From: Pseudorhodoferax sp. Leaf267
Lineage (GTDB): Bacteria > Pseudomonadota > Gammaproteobacteria > Burkholderiales > Burkholderiaceae_C
Direction: 5' to 3'
Assembly: GCF_001422405.1 (NCBI RefSeq)
Contig: NZ_LMMV01000006.1
Coordinates: 1 to 64,000, forward strand
DNA: 64,000 nucleotides
Each line of letters begins with the position of its first letter. The stretch's first letter is position 1. Under the pieces are notes generated by a model. That model was given only the letters and a program-made list of their open reading frames with translations, did no database searches and was not told the origin of the DNA. Of this stretch, positions 38,932 to 47,913 are shown piece by piece. Position numbers and translations under genes: made by a program.

Positions 38932-39401
38932 CCCAGGTGCAGGTGGGCCGAGTTCTTCACTTCTTCCATGACCGCATAGGTGCGCGTCTCGCGCACGCCG
39001 GGCAGCTGCCACAGCACGGTGCCGGCGAACTCGCGGTAAGCGGCCATGTCGGCGCTGCGCGTCTTGAGCAAATAGTCGAAGCCGCCGGCCACCATGTGGC
39101 ATTCCATGATCTCGGGCCGCACCTGCACGGCCGCCTTGAACTGGTCGAACACGTTGGGCGTGGTGCGGTCCAGCAGCACCTCGACGAACACCATCATGCC
39201 GGCGCCCAGCTTGAGCGGGTTCAGCCGCGCCTCGTAGCCCAGGATGTAGTTCTCGCGCACCAGGCGCTGCACGCGCGCCAGCACGGCGGTGGCCGACAGG
39301 CCCACGGCCTCGGCCAGCTTGAGGTTGGCGATGCGGCCGTGCGCCTGCAACACGGACAGGATGCGCAGGTCGATGCGGTCCAGCGGGACGGGCTCGGTCA
39401 T
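38928..39401 (-). CDS. Lrp/AsnC-family regulator, probable regulator of putA
   Basis: A 157-residue Lrp-type protein: HTH LDRIDLRILSVLQAHGRIAN plus LKLAEAVGLSATAVLARVQR, then the RAM/AsnC ligand-binding domain (AGGFDYLLKTRSADMAAYRE). It is divergent from putA with a 92-base gap. Lrp-type PutR or BkdR-like regulators commonly sit beside putA and activate it with proline, so that is its likely role. The putA product here lacks the N-terminal DNA-binding domain that makes other PutA proteins self-regulating, which fits an external regulator. Confidence 0.92.
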   Translation of the reverse strand: MTEPVPLDRIDLRILSVLQAHGRIANLKLAEAVGLSATAVLARVQRLVRENYILGYEARLNPLKLGAGMMVFVEVLLDRTTPNVFDQFKAAVQVRPEIMECHMVAGGFDYLLKTRSADMAAYREFAGTVLWQLPGVRETRTYAVMEEVKNSAHLHLG

Positions 39402-39493
39402 GGCTAGTGAATCGTTCGTCGAAATGGAGGAAAAACGAATCTTAATTCGGGCAGAAGCGCAGCATCATCCCGGCTTCCACTGCCGAGACCGCC

Positions 39494-42400
39494 ATGCCTC
39501 CACCCCCCGCCCTGCCCCGCCACGACCTCGCCAGCGCCAGCGTGCAGGCCTCGCCGCTGCGTGCCGCCATCACCGCGGCCACGCGCATGCCGGAGCCGCA
39601 AGCCGTGCCGGCGCTGCTGGAACAGGCCCGGCTGGCGCCCGATGTCGCGCGCGCCACGCAGGACCTGGCCCAGCGCATCGCCCGCACGCTGCGCGAGCGC
39701 AAGGCGGCCGGCGGCAAGGCCGGCATCGTGCAGGGGCTGCTGCAGGAATACGCGCTGTCGTCGCAGGAAGGCGTGGCGCTGATGTGCCTGGCCGAGGCGC
39801 TGCTGCGCATCCCCGACAAGGCCACGCGCGACGCGCTGATCCGCGACAAGATCGCGCACGGCCAGTGGCAGCCGCACGTGGGCCGCAGCCCTTCGCTGTT
39901 CGTCAACGCAGCGACCTGGGGCCTGCTGCTGACGGGCAAGCTGGTCGCCACGCACAGCGAGGCCGGCCTGTCCACGCTGCTGGCGCGCATCGTCGGCAAG
40001 GGCGGCGAGCCGCTGATCCGCAAGGGTGTGGACATGGCCATGCGCATGATGGGCGAGCAGTTCGTGACCGGCGAGACCATCGGCCAGGCGCTGGACCACG
40101 CGCGATCGCTGGAGGCCCAGGGCTTTCGCTATTCCTACGACATGCTGGGCGAGGCCGCGCTGACCGCCGCCGACGCCAGCCGCTACCTGCGCGACTACGA
40201 GCAGGCGATCCACGCCATCGGCGCGGCGTCGGCCGGCCGGGGCATCTACGACGGCCCGGGCATCTCGATCAAGCTGTCGGCGCTGCACCCGCGCTACAGC
40301 CGCGCCCAGGTGGCACGCGTGCACGAGGAGCTGTACCCCATCCTGCTGGGCCTGGCGCAACTGGCGCAGCAGTACGACATCGGCCTGAACATCGACGCCG
40401 AGGAAGCCGACCGGCTCGAGCTGTCGCTGGACCTGCTGGAGCGCCTGTGCTTCGAGCCCGCGCTGGCCGGCTGGAACGGCATCGGCTTCGTGATCCAGGC
40501 CTACCAGAAACGCTGCCCCTTCGTGATCGACCACATCGTCGACCTGGCGCGCCGCAGCGGCCACCGGCTCATGGTGCGGCTGGTCAAGGGCGCGTACTGG
40601 GACAGCGAGATCAAGCGCGCCCAGGTCGACGGCCAGGCCGGCTACCCGGTTTACACGCGCAAGGCCTACACCGACGTGGCCTACATCGCGTGCGCGCGCC
40701 GCCTGCTGGCAGCGCCTGACGCCGTGTACCCGCAGTTCGCCACCCACAACGCGCACACGCTGGCCGCCATCTACGAGCTGGCCGGGCCGGCCACCTACCA
40801 CCCGGGCCAGTACGAGTTCCAGTGCCTGCATGGCATGGGCGAGCCGTTGTACGAGCAGGTCGTGGGCCGCCCGGCCGACGGCAAGCTGGGCCGGCCCTGC
40901 CGCATCTACGCGCCCGTCGGAACGCACGAGACGCTGCTCGCCTACCTGGTGCGCCGGCTGCTGGAGAACGGTGCCAACACCTCGTTCGTGAACCGCATCG
41001 CCGATGCGTCGATCCCCATCGAGACGCTGGTCGAGGACCCGGTCGCCACCGTGGAGCGCATGGCCGCGCAGGAGGGCTCGGCCGGCCAGCCGCACCCCGC
41101 CATCCCGCTGCCCGGCGCGCTGTACGGCGCCGCGCGGGCCAACTCGCACGGGCTCGACCTGGCAAGCGAGCGCGACCTGGCGCAGCTGGACCTGGGCCTG
41201 CTCGCCGGCGCGCAGACGCCGTGGACGGCCGCGCCGCTGCTGGCCGCCGGCACCACCGCTGCCCAGGCCAACACGGTGCGCAACCCGGCCGACCACGACG
41301 ATGCCGTCGGCAGCGTGCAGGAGGCCAGCGACTCCGACGTGGACTCCGCCCTGGCCAGCGCCACGGCCGCCGCCGCCGGCTGGGCCGCCACCGCGCCGGC
41401 CGAGCGGGCCGCCGCGCTGGAACGCGCGGCCGCGCTGCTGGAAGCCGACCTCGCGCCCCTGCTCGGCCTGCTGTCGCGCGAGGCCGGCAAGACCTATGCG
41501 AACGGCATCGCCGAGGTGCGCGAGGCGGCGGACTTCCTGCGCTACTACGCGGCCCAGGCACGCCACGACTACGACAACGCCAGCCACGTGCCGCTGGGCC
41601 CGGTGGTCTGCATCAGCCCGTGGAACTTCCCGCTGGCGATCTTCGTCGGCCAGGTCGCCGCCGCGCTGGCTGCAGGCAACGTCGTGCTGGCCAAGCCGGC
41701 CGAGCAGACCCCGCTGGTGGCCGCCCATGCCTTGCGCCTGCTGTGGCAGGCCGGCGTACCGCGCGCGGCCGTGCAGCTGCTGCCCGGCCGCGGCGAGACC
41801 GTGGGCGCGCGACTGGTCGGCGACGCCCGCGTGCAGGGCGTGATGTTCACGGGCTCGACCGAGGTCGCGCGCCTGTTGCAAAAGAGCCTGGCCCAGCGCC
41901 TGGCGGCCGACGGCGGCACCGTGCCGCTGATCGCCGAGACCGGCGGGCAGAACGCCATGATCGTGGACTCGTCCGCGCTGGCCGAGCAGGTGGTGACCGA
42001 CGTGCTGGCCTCGGCGTTCGACAGCGCCGGCCAGCGCTGCTCGGCGCTGCGCGTGCTGTGCGTGCAGGACGACGCGGCCGAGCGCATCGTCGCCATGCTC
42101 AAGGGCGCCATGGCCGAGCTGCAGGTCGGCGACCCGGCCGCGCTGGCGACCGACGTCGGCCCCGTCATCGACGCCGAGGCGCAGCAAGGCATCGCGCGCC
42201 ACATCGACGCCATGCGTGCCAAAGGCCGTGCCGTGTTCCAGGCCACCGATGCGCCTGCGGCCGGCACCTTCATCGCGCCCACGCTGATCGAGCTGGACAC
42301 CATCGCCGAACTGCAGCGCGAGGTCTTCGGCCCCGTGCTGCACCTGGTGCGCTACAAGCGGCGCGACCTGGCCGCCCTGATCGCGCAGATCAACGCCACG

Positions 42401-43231
42401 GGCTACGGCCTCACGCTGGGCCTGCATACGCGCATCGACGAGACCATCGCCCAGGTGGTGGCCAGTGCGCATGCGGGCAACGTCTACGTGAACCGCAACA
42501 TCGTGGGCGCCGTGGTCGGCGTGCAGCCCTTCGGCGGCGAGGGCCTGTCGGGCACCGGGCCCAAGGCAGGCGGGCCGCTGTACATGTACCGGTTGCTGTC
42601 CGGCAGGCCGCAGGATGTGCTGGCCCGCGCGCTCGCCTATGTCGGCGCGCAGGACGCGCCGGCTGCCGCCACGCCGATGACCGAGGCGGCCGAGGCCCTG
42701 CACGCGCTGCGCGCCTGGAGCGCTTCGGGCCAGCCCGATCTGGCCGCCTGGTGCGCGCGCTATGCCAGCCTGGCCTGTACCGGCGCGGCGCGCACGCTGC
42801 GCGGGCCGACCGGTGAGCGCAACGTCTACAGCCTGGTGCCGCGCGACACCGTGCTGTGCCTGGCCGACAGCGACGCCGACCGGCTGGCGCAATTGGCGGC
42901 CGTGCTGGCCGTGGGCAGCCGTGCCGTGTGGCCGGCCGACGCGGCTGCGCTGCATGCTCGCCTGCCGGCGGCCACCCAGGCCTGCGTGGTGCTGGCGCAG
43001 GACTGGGCGTCCGACGCCGTGCCGCTGGACGCCGTGCTGCACCACGGCAACGCCGCGGCCCTGCAGCAGGTGAACGCGCGCGTGGCGGCACGCTCCGGCC
43101 CGCTGGTGGCCGTGACCGGCCTGCCGGCAGGCGACACCGCGATCCCGCTGGAGCGCCTGGTGGTGGAGCGCGCGCTGAGTGTCAACACGGCTGCAGCCGG
43201 CGGCAATGCGAGCCTGATGGCGATCGGCTGA
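39494..43231 (+). CDS. putA: Bifunctional proline dehydrogenase/L-glutamate gamma-semialdehyde dehydrogenase
   Basis: A 1,245-residue enzyme that oxidises proline to glutamate. The FAD-dependent PRODH barrel covers roughly residues 60-480 ([56 protein letters not shown]). The NAD-dependent aldehyde dehydrogenase follows ([44 protein letters not shown]; catalytic Cys in [14 protein letters not shown] near residue 848). There is no N-terminal ribbon-helix-helix domain, and a degenerate C-terminal ALDH-like domain of about 200 residues is present, so it is a type B PutA. The divergent Lrp gene is its probable regulator. Confidence 0.96.
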   Translation: MPPPPALPRHDLASASVQASPLRAAITAATRMPEPQAVPALLEQARLAPDVARATQDLAQRIARTLRERKAAGGKAGIVQGLLQEYALSSQEGVALMCLAEALLRIPDKATRDALIRDKIAHGQWQPHVGRSPSLFVNAATWGLLLTGKLVATHSEAGLSTLLARIVGKGGEPLIRKGVDMAMRMMGEQFVTGETIGQALDHARSLEAQGFRYSYDMLGEAALTAADASRYLRDYEQAIHAIGAASAGRGIYDGPGISIKLSALHPRYSRAQVARVHEELYPILLGLAQLAQQYDIGLNIDAEEADRLELSLDLLERLCFEPALAGWNGIGFVIQAYQKRCPFVIDHIVDLARRSGHRLMVRLVKGAYWDSEIKRAQVDGQAGYPVYTRKAYTDVAYIACARRLLAAPDAVYPQFATHNAHTLAAIYELAGPATYHPGQYEFQCLHGMGEPLYEQVVGRPADGKLGRPCRIYAPVGTHETLLAYLVRRLLENGANTSFVNRIADASIPIETLVEDPVATVERMAAQEGSAGQPHPAIPLPGALYGAARANSHGLDLASERDLAQLDLGLLAGAQTPWTAAPLLAAGTTAAQANTVRNPADHDDAVGSVQEASDSDVDSALASATAAAAGWAATAPAERAAALERAAALLEADLAPLLGLLSREAGKTYANGIAEVREAADFLRYYAAQARHDYDNASHVPLGPVVCISPWNFPLAIFVGQVAAALAAGNVVLAKPAEQTPLVAAHALRLLWQAGVPRAAVQLLPGRGETVGARLVGDARVQGVMFTGSTEVARLLQKSLAQRLAADGGTVPLIAETGGQNAMIVDSSALAEQVVTDVLASAFDSAGQRCSALRVLCVQDDAAERIVAMLKGAMAELQVGDPAALATDVGPVIDAEAQQGIARHIDAMRAKGRAVFQATDAPAAGTFIAPTLIELDTIAELQREVFGPVLHLVRYKRRDLAALIAQINATGYGLTLGLHTRIDETIAQVVASAHAGNVYVNRNIVGAVVGVQPFGGEGLSGTGPKAGGPLYMYRLLSGRPQDVLARALAYVGAQDAPAAATPMTEAAEALHALRAWSASGQPDLAAWCARYASLACTGAARTLRGPTGERNVYSLVPRDTVLCLADSDADRLAQLAAVLAVGSRAVWPADAAALHARLPAATQACVVLAQDWASDAVPLDAVLHHGNAAALQQVNARVAARSGPLVAVTGLPAGDTAIPLERLVVERALSVNTAAAGGNASLMAIG

Positions 43232-43235
43232 CGGC

Positions 43236-43835
43236 TCACGGCGGCTCGCCGCGGCCCTGCGTGGTCTCCACGAGCTGCCAGCCACCGTCCGCCCATCGCG
43301 AGCGCTTCAGGGTGTAGACGCCGGGCGCCGAGTACGCCCGCAGCTCGCGCGCCTGGGGCACCAATTCGCCCCCACGAAACGCATAGGTGTCGCGCCCGTA
43401 TTGCGTGGCCCCGTCGCGCCACGACGAAAGCACTTCGCGCCGGGCCGCATCGAACGCCGGTGCCGGCAGTTCATCGAGCGCCGCGCTGCGCACGAAGCGC
43501 TGGCCCGCTGGGTCGAACAGCCAGTTCACATAGCGCACATTCGGCCCGGCCGGGCGCACGTCGATGACGCGCAGGTCGGGCGCGCCATCGAAATTCATGT
43601 CCAGCACCTCGATCTCGGGCGCCTCGGCCGATGCCGGGATCTGAAGCCGCTGCAGCACATCGGCGCCACGGCGCACTTCGATGGTGTCGCCGGCACGTGC
43701 GAACTGCAGCGCCGCGCTGGTGGCGGCCGCGGGTGTTGATGCAGGTGCCGCCGGCGCCGTGGCGGCCGGTGGCGCAGCCGCCGGCTGGCACGCTGCGAGC
43801 AGCGCCGCGCTGACCAGCGCGGCGGCCCGCTTCAA
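43236..43835 (-). CDS. Lipoprotein resembling XAC2610/PliI-type lysozyme inhibitor
   Basis: A 199-residue lipoprotein. MKRAAALVSAALLAAC ends in a lipobox (Cys16), followed by a Pro/Ala-rich linker. The mature domain has VLDMNFDGAPDLRVIDVR, NVRYVNWLFDPAGQRFVRSA and the ALDELPAP-x-FD segment, a beta-rich layout like the XAC2610 family, the periplasmic inhibitors of GH19-type effectors. It starts with TTG overlapping the GH19 stop (TTGA), so it is translated with that enzyme. Immunity is inferred from the pairing and the resemblance; I cannot check the fold. It is convergent with putA, leaving only four bases between stops. Confidence 0.65.
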   Translation of the reverse strand: MKRAAALVSAALLAACQPAAAPPAATAPAAPASTPAAATSAALQFARAGDTIEVRRGADVLQRLQIPASAEAPEIEVLDMNFDGAPDLRVIDVRPAGPNVRYVNWLFDPAGQRFVRSAALDELPAPAFDAARREVLSSWRDGATQYGRDTYAFRGGELVPQARELRAYSAPGVYTLKRSRWADGGWQLVETTQGRGEPP

Positions 43836-44632
43836 GCCAGCCCCAGCACGGCCTTGGCGCGCGCCAGGTTGGCCAGCCGGTCGTCCAGCCCATTGAACGG
43901 CGGGCCGCCGTTGATCAGGCGCGTGACCTTCTTCGCGTCGTCGGCTTCGGCGTGCGGGCCGATCCTGCGCAGCACGGCCCAGTACCAGCAGGCAGCATCC
44001 ACCGACAGCAGCGGGTCGCGGGCGATCGGCGTCGGGTCGCTCAGGTAGTCGGCGTTGTTGAACTGGCTGTAGCTTGCGTAGTTGGCGCGCCCGGTCAGCT
44101 GGATCAGGCCGCGGCCCTTGAAGCGCTTGCCATCGCCGGGCTGGGTGTTGCCCAGGTCGCCGCGCCCCTCGTAGGCGGCGCCGCTGGCGATCTCTTCGGA
44201 GTACAGGAACGAGCCGGACTCATGGCCGATCTGGGCAATGAAGTGCGCCATCTGCAGCGGGCTGCTGGCGATGCCGTACTTGACCATGCCGGCCTTGAGC
44301 GGTTCGAAATACAGATCGATCTTGCTGCTGGCCGCGGCCGGCAGCACGATGGCCAGCTTCTCCTTGGTGGGCCCGGGCGCCAGGCCGGCCAGCAGCGCCC
44401 GGATCGTGGCGTCGCCCGGTGCGATCACGCGGTCGGACTCGGGCAATCCCATCACTTTCGTCTCGAAGGCCTCGATCGCGGCCAGCGTGTTGGGGCCGAT
44501 GCGGCCATCGGGCGTGAGCGGCTTGCCCGGCGCGGGCAGGCGGTGCGCGTTCTCGTTGAGCAGGATCTGCACGACGGCCACGTCGGCCGTGTCGTTGCGG
44601 GCGCCAACGCCCACGGTTTTGGCGATGCACAT
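43832..44632 (-). CDS. GH19 lysozyme/chitinase-like enzyme with N-terminal peptidoglycan-binding domain
   Basis: A 266-residue protein. Residues about 1-75 are a PG-binding domain (DVAVVQILLNENAHRLPAPG; LTPDGRIGPNTLAAIEAFET). The GH19 domain follows: AHFIAQIGHESGSFLYSEEI contains the catalytic Glu, then GRGDLGNTQPGDGKRFKGRG and LIQLTGRANYASYSQF. The likely substrate is peptidoglycan or chitin oligomers. There is no signal peptide, so it would need a secretion system or phage-type release. GGAG lies five bases before the ATG. It follows a 58-residue ORF by 21 bases and is coupled to a lipoprotein that may inhibit it. Confidence 0.85.
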   Translation of the reverse strand: MCIAKTVGVGARNDTADVAVVQILLNENAHRLPAPGKPLTPDGRIGPNTLAAIEAFETKVMGLPESDRVIAPGDATIRALLAGLAPGPTKEKLAIVLPAAASSKIDLYFEPLKAGMVKYGIASSPLQMAHFIAQIGHESGSFLYSEEIASGAAYEGRGDLGNTQPGDGKRFKGRGLIQLTGRANYASYSQFNNADYLSDPTPIARDPLLSVDAACWYWAVLRRIGPHAEADDAKKVTRLINGGPPFNGLDDRLANLARAKAVLGLA

Positions 44633-44653
44633 GGTGACTCCTGCTGTCCGTGG

Positions 44654-44830
44654 TCAGTGGATGCGCTTGCACAGGCGCTGGCGCGCGGCGTCCAGCGTGT
44701 CCTTCAGGGCCGGGTCCAGGTGAGGGCCAAGCTCGTCGAGCCGTGTGTACTCCAGCATGGCCAGGCAGGCCTTGCGCTGGGCGTCGGACCCGGCAGCGTC
44801 GCAACGACCCAGCTCGATGAGATGGCTCAA
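44654..44830 (-). CDS. 58-residue ORF heading the GH19 operon, unknown function
   Basis: A short ORF starts at a TTG at 44830 with GAGAGGAG six bases upstream and reads MSHLIELGRCDAAGSDAQRK, ACLAMLEYTRLDELGPHLDP, ALKDTLDAARQRLCKRIH. It is helical and soluble, has three cysteines and no signal or membrane segment. The strong ribosome site and the 21-base spacing to the GH19 start argue that it is real. I do not recognise a family. Partner, adaptor or chaperone roles are possible but unsupported. Confidence 0.6.
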   Translation of the reverse strand: MSHLIELGRCDAAGSDAQRKACLAMLEYTRLDELGPHLDPALKDTLDAARQRLCKRIH

Positions 44831-45084
44831 GAAGGTCTCCTCTCAAGAAGAGTGCGCGCCGATTTGAGCGCTTGCGGGTGCGACATGCAAGCACTGTTCG
44901 AAGACTTCGGTGACGGACACGTCTTGCTGCCGGCCGCAGTCGGGCCAAGCAAGGCGCGCCTGGCCAAGCAGAACCACGCACGTCGGCCCAGGCAGGCCGG
45001 GCGCACCGGGCGGTACGCTCCAGCTGTCCTGAACCTCCGGCCTGCCGTCACAATGGCGCTTTTCGCCCCTGCCCAACGACTCCT

Positions 45085-45540
45085 ATGCGCCTGCTCCGCT
45101 CGCTCGCCTGCCTCGTTCTCGTCACCCTGTCCGGCCTGTCCGCGGCGCAGGACGGCCCCCAGCTCGACCTGCCCCGCACCACGTTGTCGGCGGGCATGCA
45201 CCAGCTCGATGTGCAGCTGGCCATGACGCCGCTGCAGCGCCAGATCGGCCTGATGCACCGCAAGGAGATGCCGCAGCACGAAGGCATGCTGTTCGAGTTC
45301 GAACAGCCTGGCGTGCAGTGTTTCTGGATGAAGAACACGCTGCTGCCGCTGACCGCGGCTTTTGTCGACGATGCCGGCGTGATCGTGAACCTGGCCGACA
45401 TGCGGCCGCTGGACGAGGCCTCGCACTGCTCGGCCAAGCCCGTGCGATTCGTGCTCGAGATGAACCAGGGCTGGTTCGCCAAGAAGAACATCAAGCCCGG
45501 CTTCAAGCTGACGGGCAAGCCGTTCGCGGCCGCACGCTGA
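45085..45540 (+). CDS. Exported DUF192 family protein
   Basis: A 151-residue protein with a signal peptide (RLLRSLACLVLVTLSGLSAA). The DUF192 domain shows QLDVQLAMTPLQRQIGLMHR, KEMPQHEGMLFEFEQPGVQC, FWMKNTLLPLTAAFVDDAGV and the EMNQGWFAKKNIKPG segment. The RxxGLMxRxxMPxxxGMLFxF and WMKNTxxPLD-like motifs are diagnostic. Function is not established. A 254-base stretch before it (44831-45084) has no gene I can support. It converges on sodB across a shared terminator. Confidence 0.92.
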   Translation: MRLLRSLACLVLVTLSGLSAAQDGPQLDLPRTTLSAGMHQLDVQLAMTPLQRQIGLMHRKEMPQHEGMLFEFEQPGVQCFWMKNTLLPLTAAFVDDAGVIVNLADMRPLDEASHCSAKPVRFVLEMNQGWFAKKNIKPGFKLTGKPFAAAR

Positions 45541-45557
45541 GCGCATCGCCCGCCCAA

Positions 45558-45586
45558 AAAAATGCCCCGCATGGCGGGGCATTTTC
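45558..45586. terminator. Bidirectional terminator between the DUF192 gene and sodB
   Basis: AAAATGCCCCGC pairs with GCGGGGCATTTT around ATG. T-runs follow on both strands (TTTT on plus, seven T on minus), and the two flanking genes are convergent. Confidence 0.93.
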
Positions 45587-45618
45587 AATTCGACCAGGCC
45601 GCTGCGGCGGCCGGCATG

Positions 45619-46200
45619 TCAGGCGAAGTTGGACTCGGCGAAGCCCCAGTTCACCAGCTTGTCGAGGAAGGTCTCGACGAACTTGGGACGCAGGTTGCGG
45701 TAGTCGATGTAGTAGGCGTGTTCCCAGACGTCGACGGTCAGCAGCGCCTTGTCGGCCGTGGTGAGCGGCGTGCCGGCCGCGCCGGTGTTCACGATGTCGA
45801 CCGTACCGTCGGCCTTCTTGACGAGCCAGGTCCAGCCGGAACCGAAGTTGCCCACCGCAGACTTCACGAAGGCCTCCTTGAAGGCGGCGTAGCTGCCCCA
45901 CTTGGCGTTGATGGCGTCGGCCAACGCGCCGGAAGGCTCACCGCCGCCGGCCGGCTTCATGCAGTTCCAGAAGAAGGTGTGGTTCCAGATCTGGGCGGCG
46001 TTGTTGTAGATGCCGCCGCTGGACTTCTTGACGATCTCCTCGAGCGTCATGCTCTCGAACTCGGTGCCCTTTTGCAGGTTGTTCAGGTTCACCACGTAGG
46101 CGTTGTGGTGCTTGCCGTGGTGGTATTCCAGCGTTTCCTGCGAATAGGCCGGTGCCAGGGCATCGATCGCGTAAGGCAAGGGAGGCAGCTTGTGTTCCAT
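45619..46200 (-). CDS. sodB: Superoxide dismutase, Fe type
   Basis: A 193-residue SOD. Metal ligands are in [16 protein letters not shown] (His), [12 protein letters not shown] (His) and [14 protein letters not shown] (Asp, His). The [11 protein letters not shown] and [11 protein letters not shown] segments indicate the iron-type cytoplasmic enzyme. The start [20 protein letters not shown] is standard, with CGAGGA six bases upstream. It is followed by a strong terminator and preceded on the same strand by xseA (63-base gap). Confidence 0.96.
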   Translation of the reverse strand: MEHKLPPLPYAIDALAPAYSQETLEYHHGKHHNAYVVNLNNLQKGTEFESMTLEEIVKKSSGGIYNNAAQIWNHTFFWNCMKPAGGGEPSGALADAINAKWGSYAAFKEAFVKSAVGNFGSGWTWLVKKADGTVDIVNTGAAGTPLTTADKALLTVDVWEHAYYIDYRNLRPKFVETFLDKLVNWGFAESNFA

Positions 46201-46263
46201 TTTTTTCCTCGTGAGGTGGGGGTGAAGAATGATGCTGTCGTGGGGGACGGGGCATTGTAGGAA

Positions 46264-47568
46264 TTAAACGCGACGCGCCTGCTGCACGAGCAGATCAACC
46301 TCGCCATCCGCGAGGGTGGCGCGCAGCGAGTCCCCGGCCTGCACCTGGGCCACGCTGGAGACCGTCTTGCCCTGGCCATCGGCCAGCCAGGCATAGCCGC
46401 GGCGCAGCACGACGCGCGGGTCCAGCAGGTCGAGCACACGCTGCGACTGGGCGAGGGCCTCGTGCGCCTGCCGCACGCGGCTGTGCAGGCTGCCGGTCAG
46501 GCGCGGCTGCTGCAAGGCCAGTGCGGTGCGACGCTGCTGCAGCTGCGAGCGCAGCGCATGCGTCATCTGCTGCGCGCTGCGTGCCAGCCGCAGCTGTTGG
46601 CGGCCGACCAGTTGCGAGGGGCGGCCCAGCCGCGATGCGGCCTGGTCCAGCCGCTGCGCGCGCAGGTCGATGGCGCGGTCGGCCGCATCGCGCAGGCGAT
46701 CGCCCATGCCCTGCAGCACCGACAGCCAGATCTCGCGCGGCTGCGCGACCAGCTCGGCCGCGGCCGTGGGCGTGGGCGCGCGCAGGTCGGCCACGAAATC
46801 GGCGATCGTGAAGTCGGTCTCGTGCCCCACGCCGCTGACCACGGGCACGGGGCTGCGCGCGATGCAGCGTGCGAGCTGTTCGTCGTTGAAGGCCCACAGG
46901 TCTTCGATCGAACCGCCACCGCGCACCAGCAGGATCACGTCGATGGCACGCGGCGCCGCCTGCGCGTACAGGCCGTCGAGCGCGCGCACCAGGTCGGCCG
47001 GCGCCTGCTCGCCCTGGACCAGCGCGGGCGCCAGCAGCACCGGCACATGCGGCAGGCGGCGGCGCAGCGCGCTGACCACGTCATGCAGCGCCGCAGCCTG
47101 CAGCGAGGTGACCACGCCGATGCCACGTGGCAGCGCCGGCAGCCTGCGCTTGCGTTCGGCGTCGAACAGGCCCTCGGCCTCGAGCCGGGCCTTGCGTTGC
47201 AAAAACTGCTCGAACAGCGCGCCCTGCCCGGCGCGCTGCAGGCTCTCCACGACGAGCTGCAGGTCGCCGCGCGCCTCGTACACACCAAGCCGGCCACGCA
47301 GTTCGACCAGGTCACCGTCGCGCGGCGAAAAATCGACCAGGGCGGCCGCGCGGCGGAACATGGCACAGCGGATCTGGCCTTGCGGGTCCTTGATCTGGAA
47401 GTAGCAATGCCCGCTGGAAGCGCGCGAAAAGCCCGAAATCTCGCCGCGGACCGCGACGGGATTGAAGCCGTGGTCCAGCGCCCCAGCAATGGCGCGGCAT
47501 AGCGCGCCGACTTCCCAGATGGACGGCGCCAATCCTGGCCTCAGCACGTCGTGCAAGGGCATTGGCAT
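46264..47568 (-). CDS. xseA: Exodeoxyribonuclease VII large subunit
   Basis: The large subunit of ExoVII degrades single-stranded DNA from both ends. The N-terminal OB domain shows AVRGEISGFSRASSGHCYFQ and IKDPQGQIRCAMFRRAA. The catalytic core has GIGVVTSLQAAALHDVVSAL, DVILLVRGGGSIEDLWAFND and SPVPVVSGVGHETDFTIADF with VADLRAPTPTAAAEL. A long coiled-coil C-terminal region ends in a RGYAWL segment. I start at the ATG at 47568 (MPMPLHDVLRPG); longer in-frame residues look random. The small subunit xseB is not in the window. Confidence 0.95.
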   Translation of the reverse strand: MPMPLHDVLRPGLAPSIWEVGALCRAIAGALDHGFNPVAVRGEISGFSRASSGHCYFQIKDPQGQIRCAMFRRAAALVDFSPRDGDLVELRGRLGVYEARGDLQLVVESLQRAGQGALFEQFLQRKARLEAEGLFDAERKRRLPALPRGIGVVTSLQAAALHDVVSALRRRLPHVPVLLAPALVQGEQAPADLVRALDGLYAQAAPRAIDVILLVRGGGSIEDLWAFNDEQLARCIARSPVPVVSGVGHETDFTIADFVADLRAPTPTAAAELVAQPREIWLSVLQGMGDRLRDAADRAIDLRAQRLDQAASRLGRPSQLVGRQQLRLARSAQQMTHALRSQLQQRRTALALQQPRLTGSLHSRVRQAHEALAQSQRVLDLLDPRVVLRRGYAWLADGQGKTVSSVAQVQAGDSLRATLADGEVDLLVQQARRV

Positions 47569-47913
47569 GCTGCAGCACAGCATGCGAGGCCGCAATACTC
47601 CACAAGCGTGCGCCCTGGGCTGGTGCGCAGTCCACACAGCGTCCCAGAGCCAGCATTCACGTTGAAGATGGTTGATTTCATTGAATATTCTTGTGCCCGA
47701 TTTTTAATCGAACTGACTTGAGCCCGCGCCAGTGCTGGCGATCAGCGCTTTGCACCAGAGTTCTTCACAAAGTTATCCACAGCAATTGTGGGTCTGCGCC
47801 GACGGCCGCTGACAGCGCAAAGCCGACGCCACGTGGGCCGGGATTGGCTCATAAGACCGCGCTGAAAAGGGCCTGGGCCATAATCCGCGACCTTTCCATC
47901 CGCACGGAGATTC
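47569..47913. other. Gene-free interval between xseA and exbB, with one DnaA-box sequence
   Basis: A 345-base gap between divergent genes. It contains a perfect TTATCCACA at 47773-47781, and an AT-rich stretch near 47670-47710 likely to hold promoters for xseA or exbB. Only one DnaA box is present and no origin genes are near, so an origin is not supported. No ORF here looks real. Confidence 0.5.

Noticed and set aside
39404-43285. A 1,293-codon minus-strand ORF opposite putA
   Set aside because: It has repetitive Gly/Arg/His/Gln composition and lies wholly antisense to a complete PutA.
44886-45084. A plus-strand frame starting MQALFEDFGDGHVLLPAAVG before the DUF192 gene
   Set aside because: It looks protein-like for about 30 residues only, then runs out of frame into the DUF192 signal peptide region, and has no clear ribosome site.
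47773-47781. A DnaA box suggesting an origin of replication
   Set aside because: Only one perfect TTATCCACA is present, with no cluster, dnaA/dnaN or AT-rich unwinding region typical of oriC.
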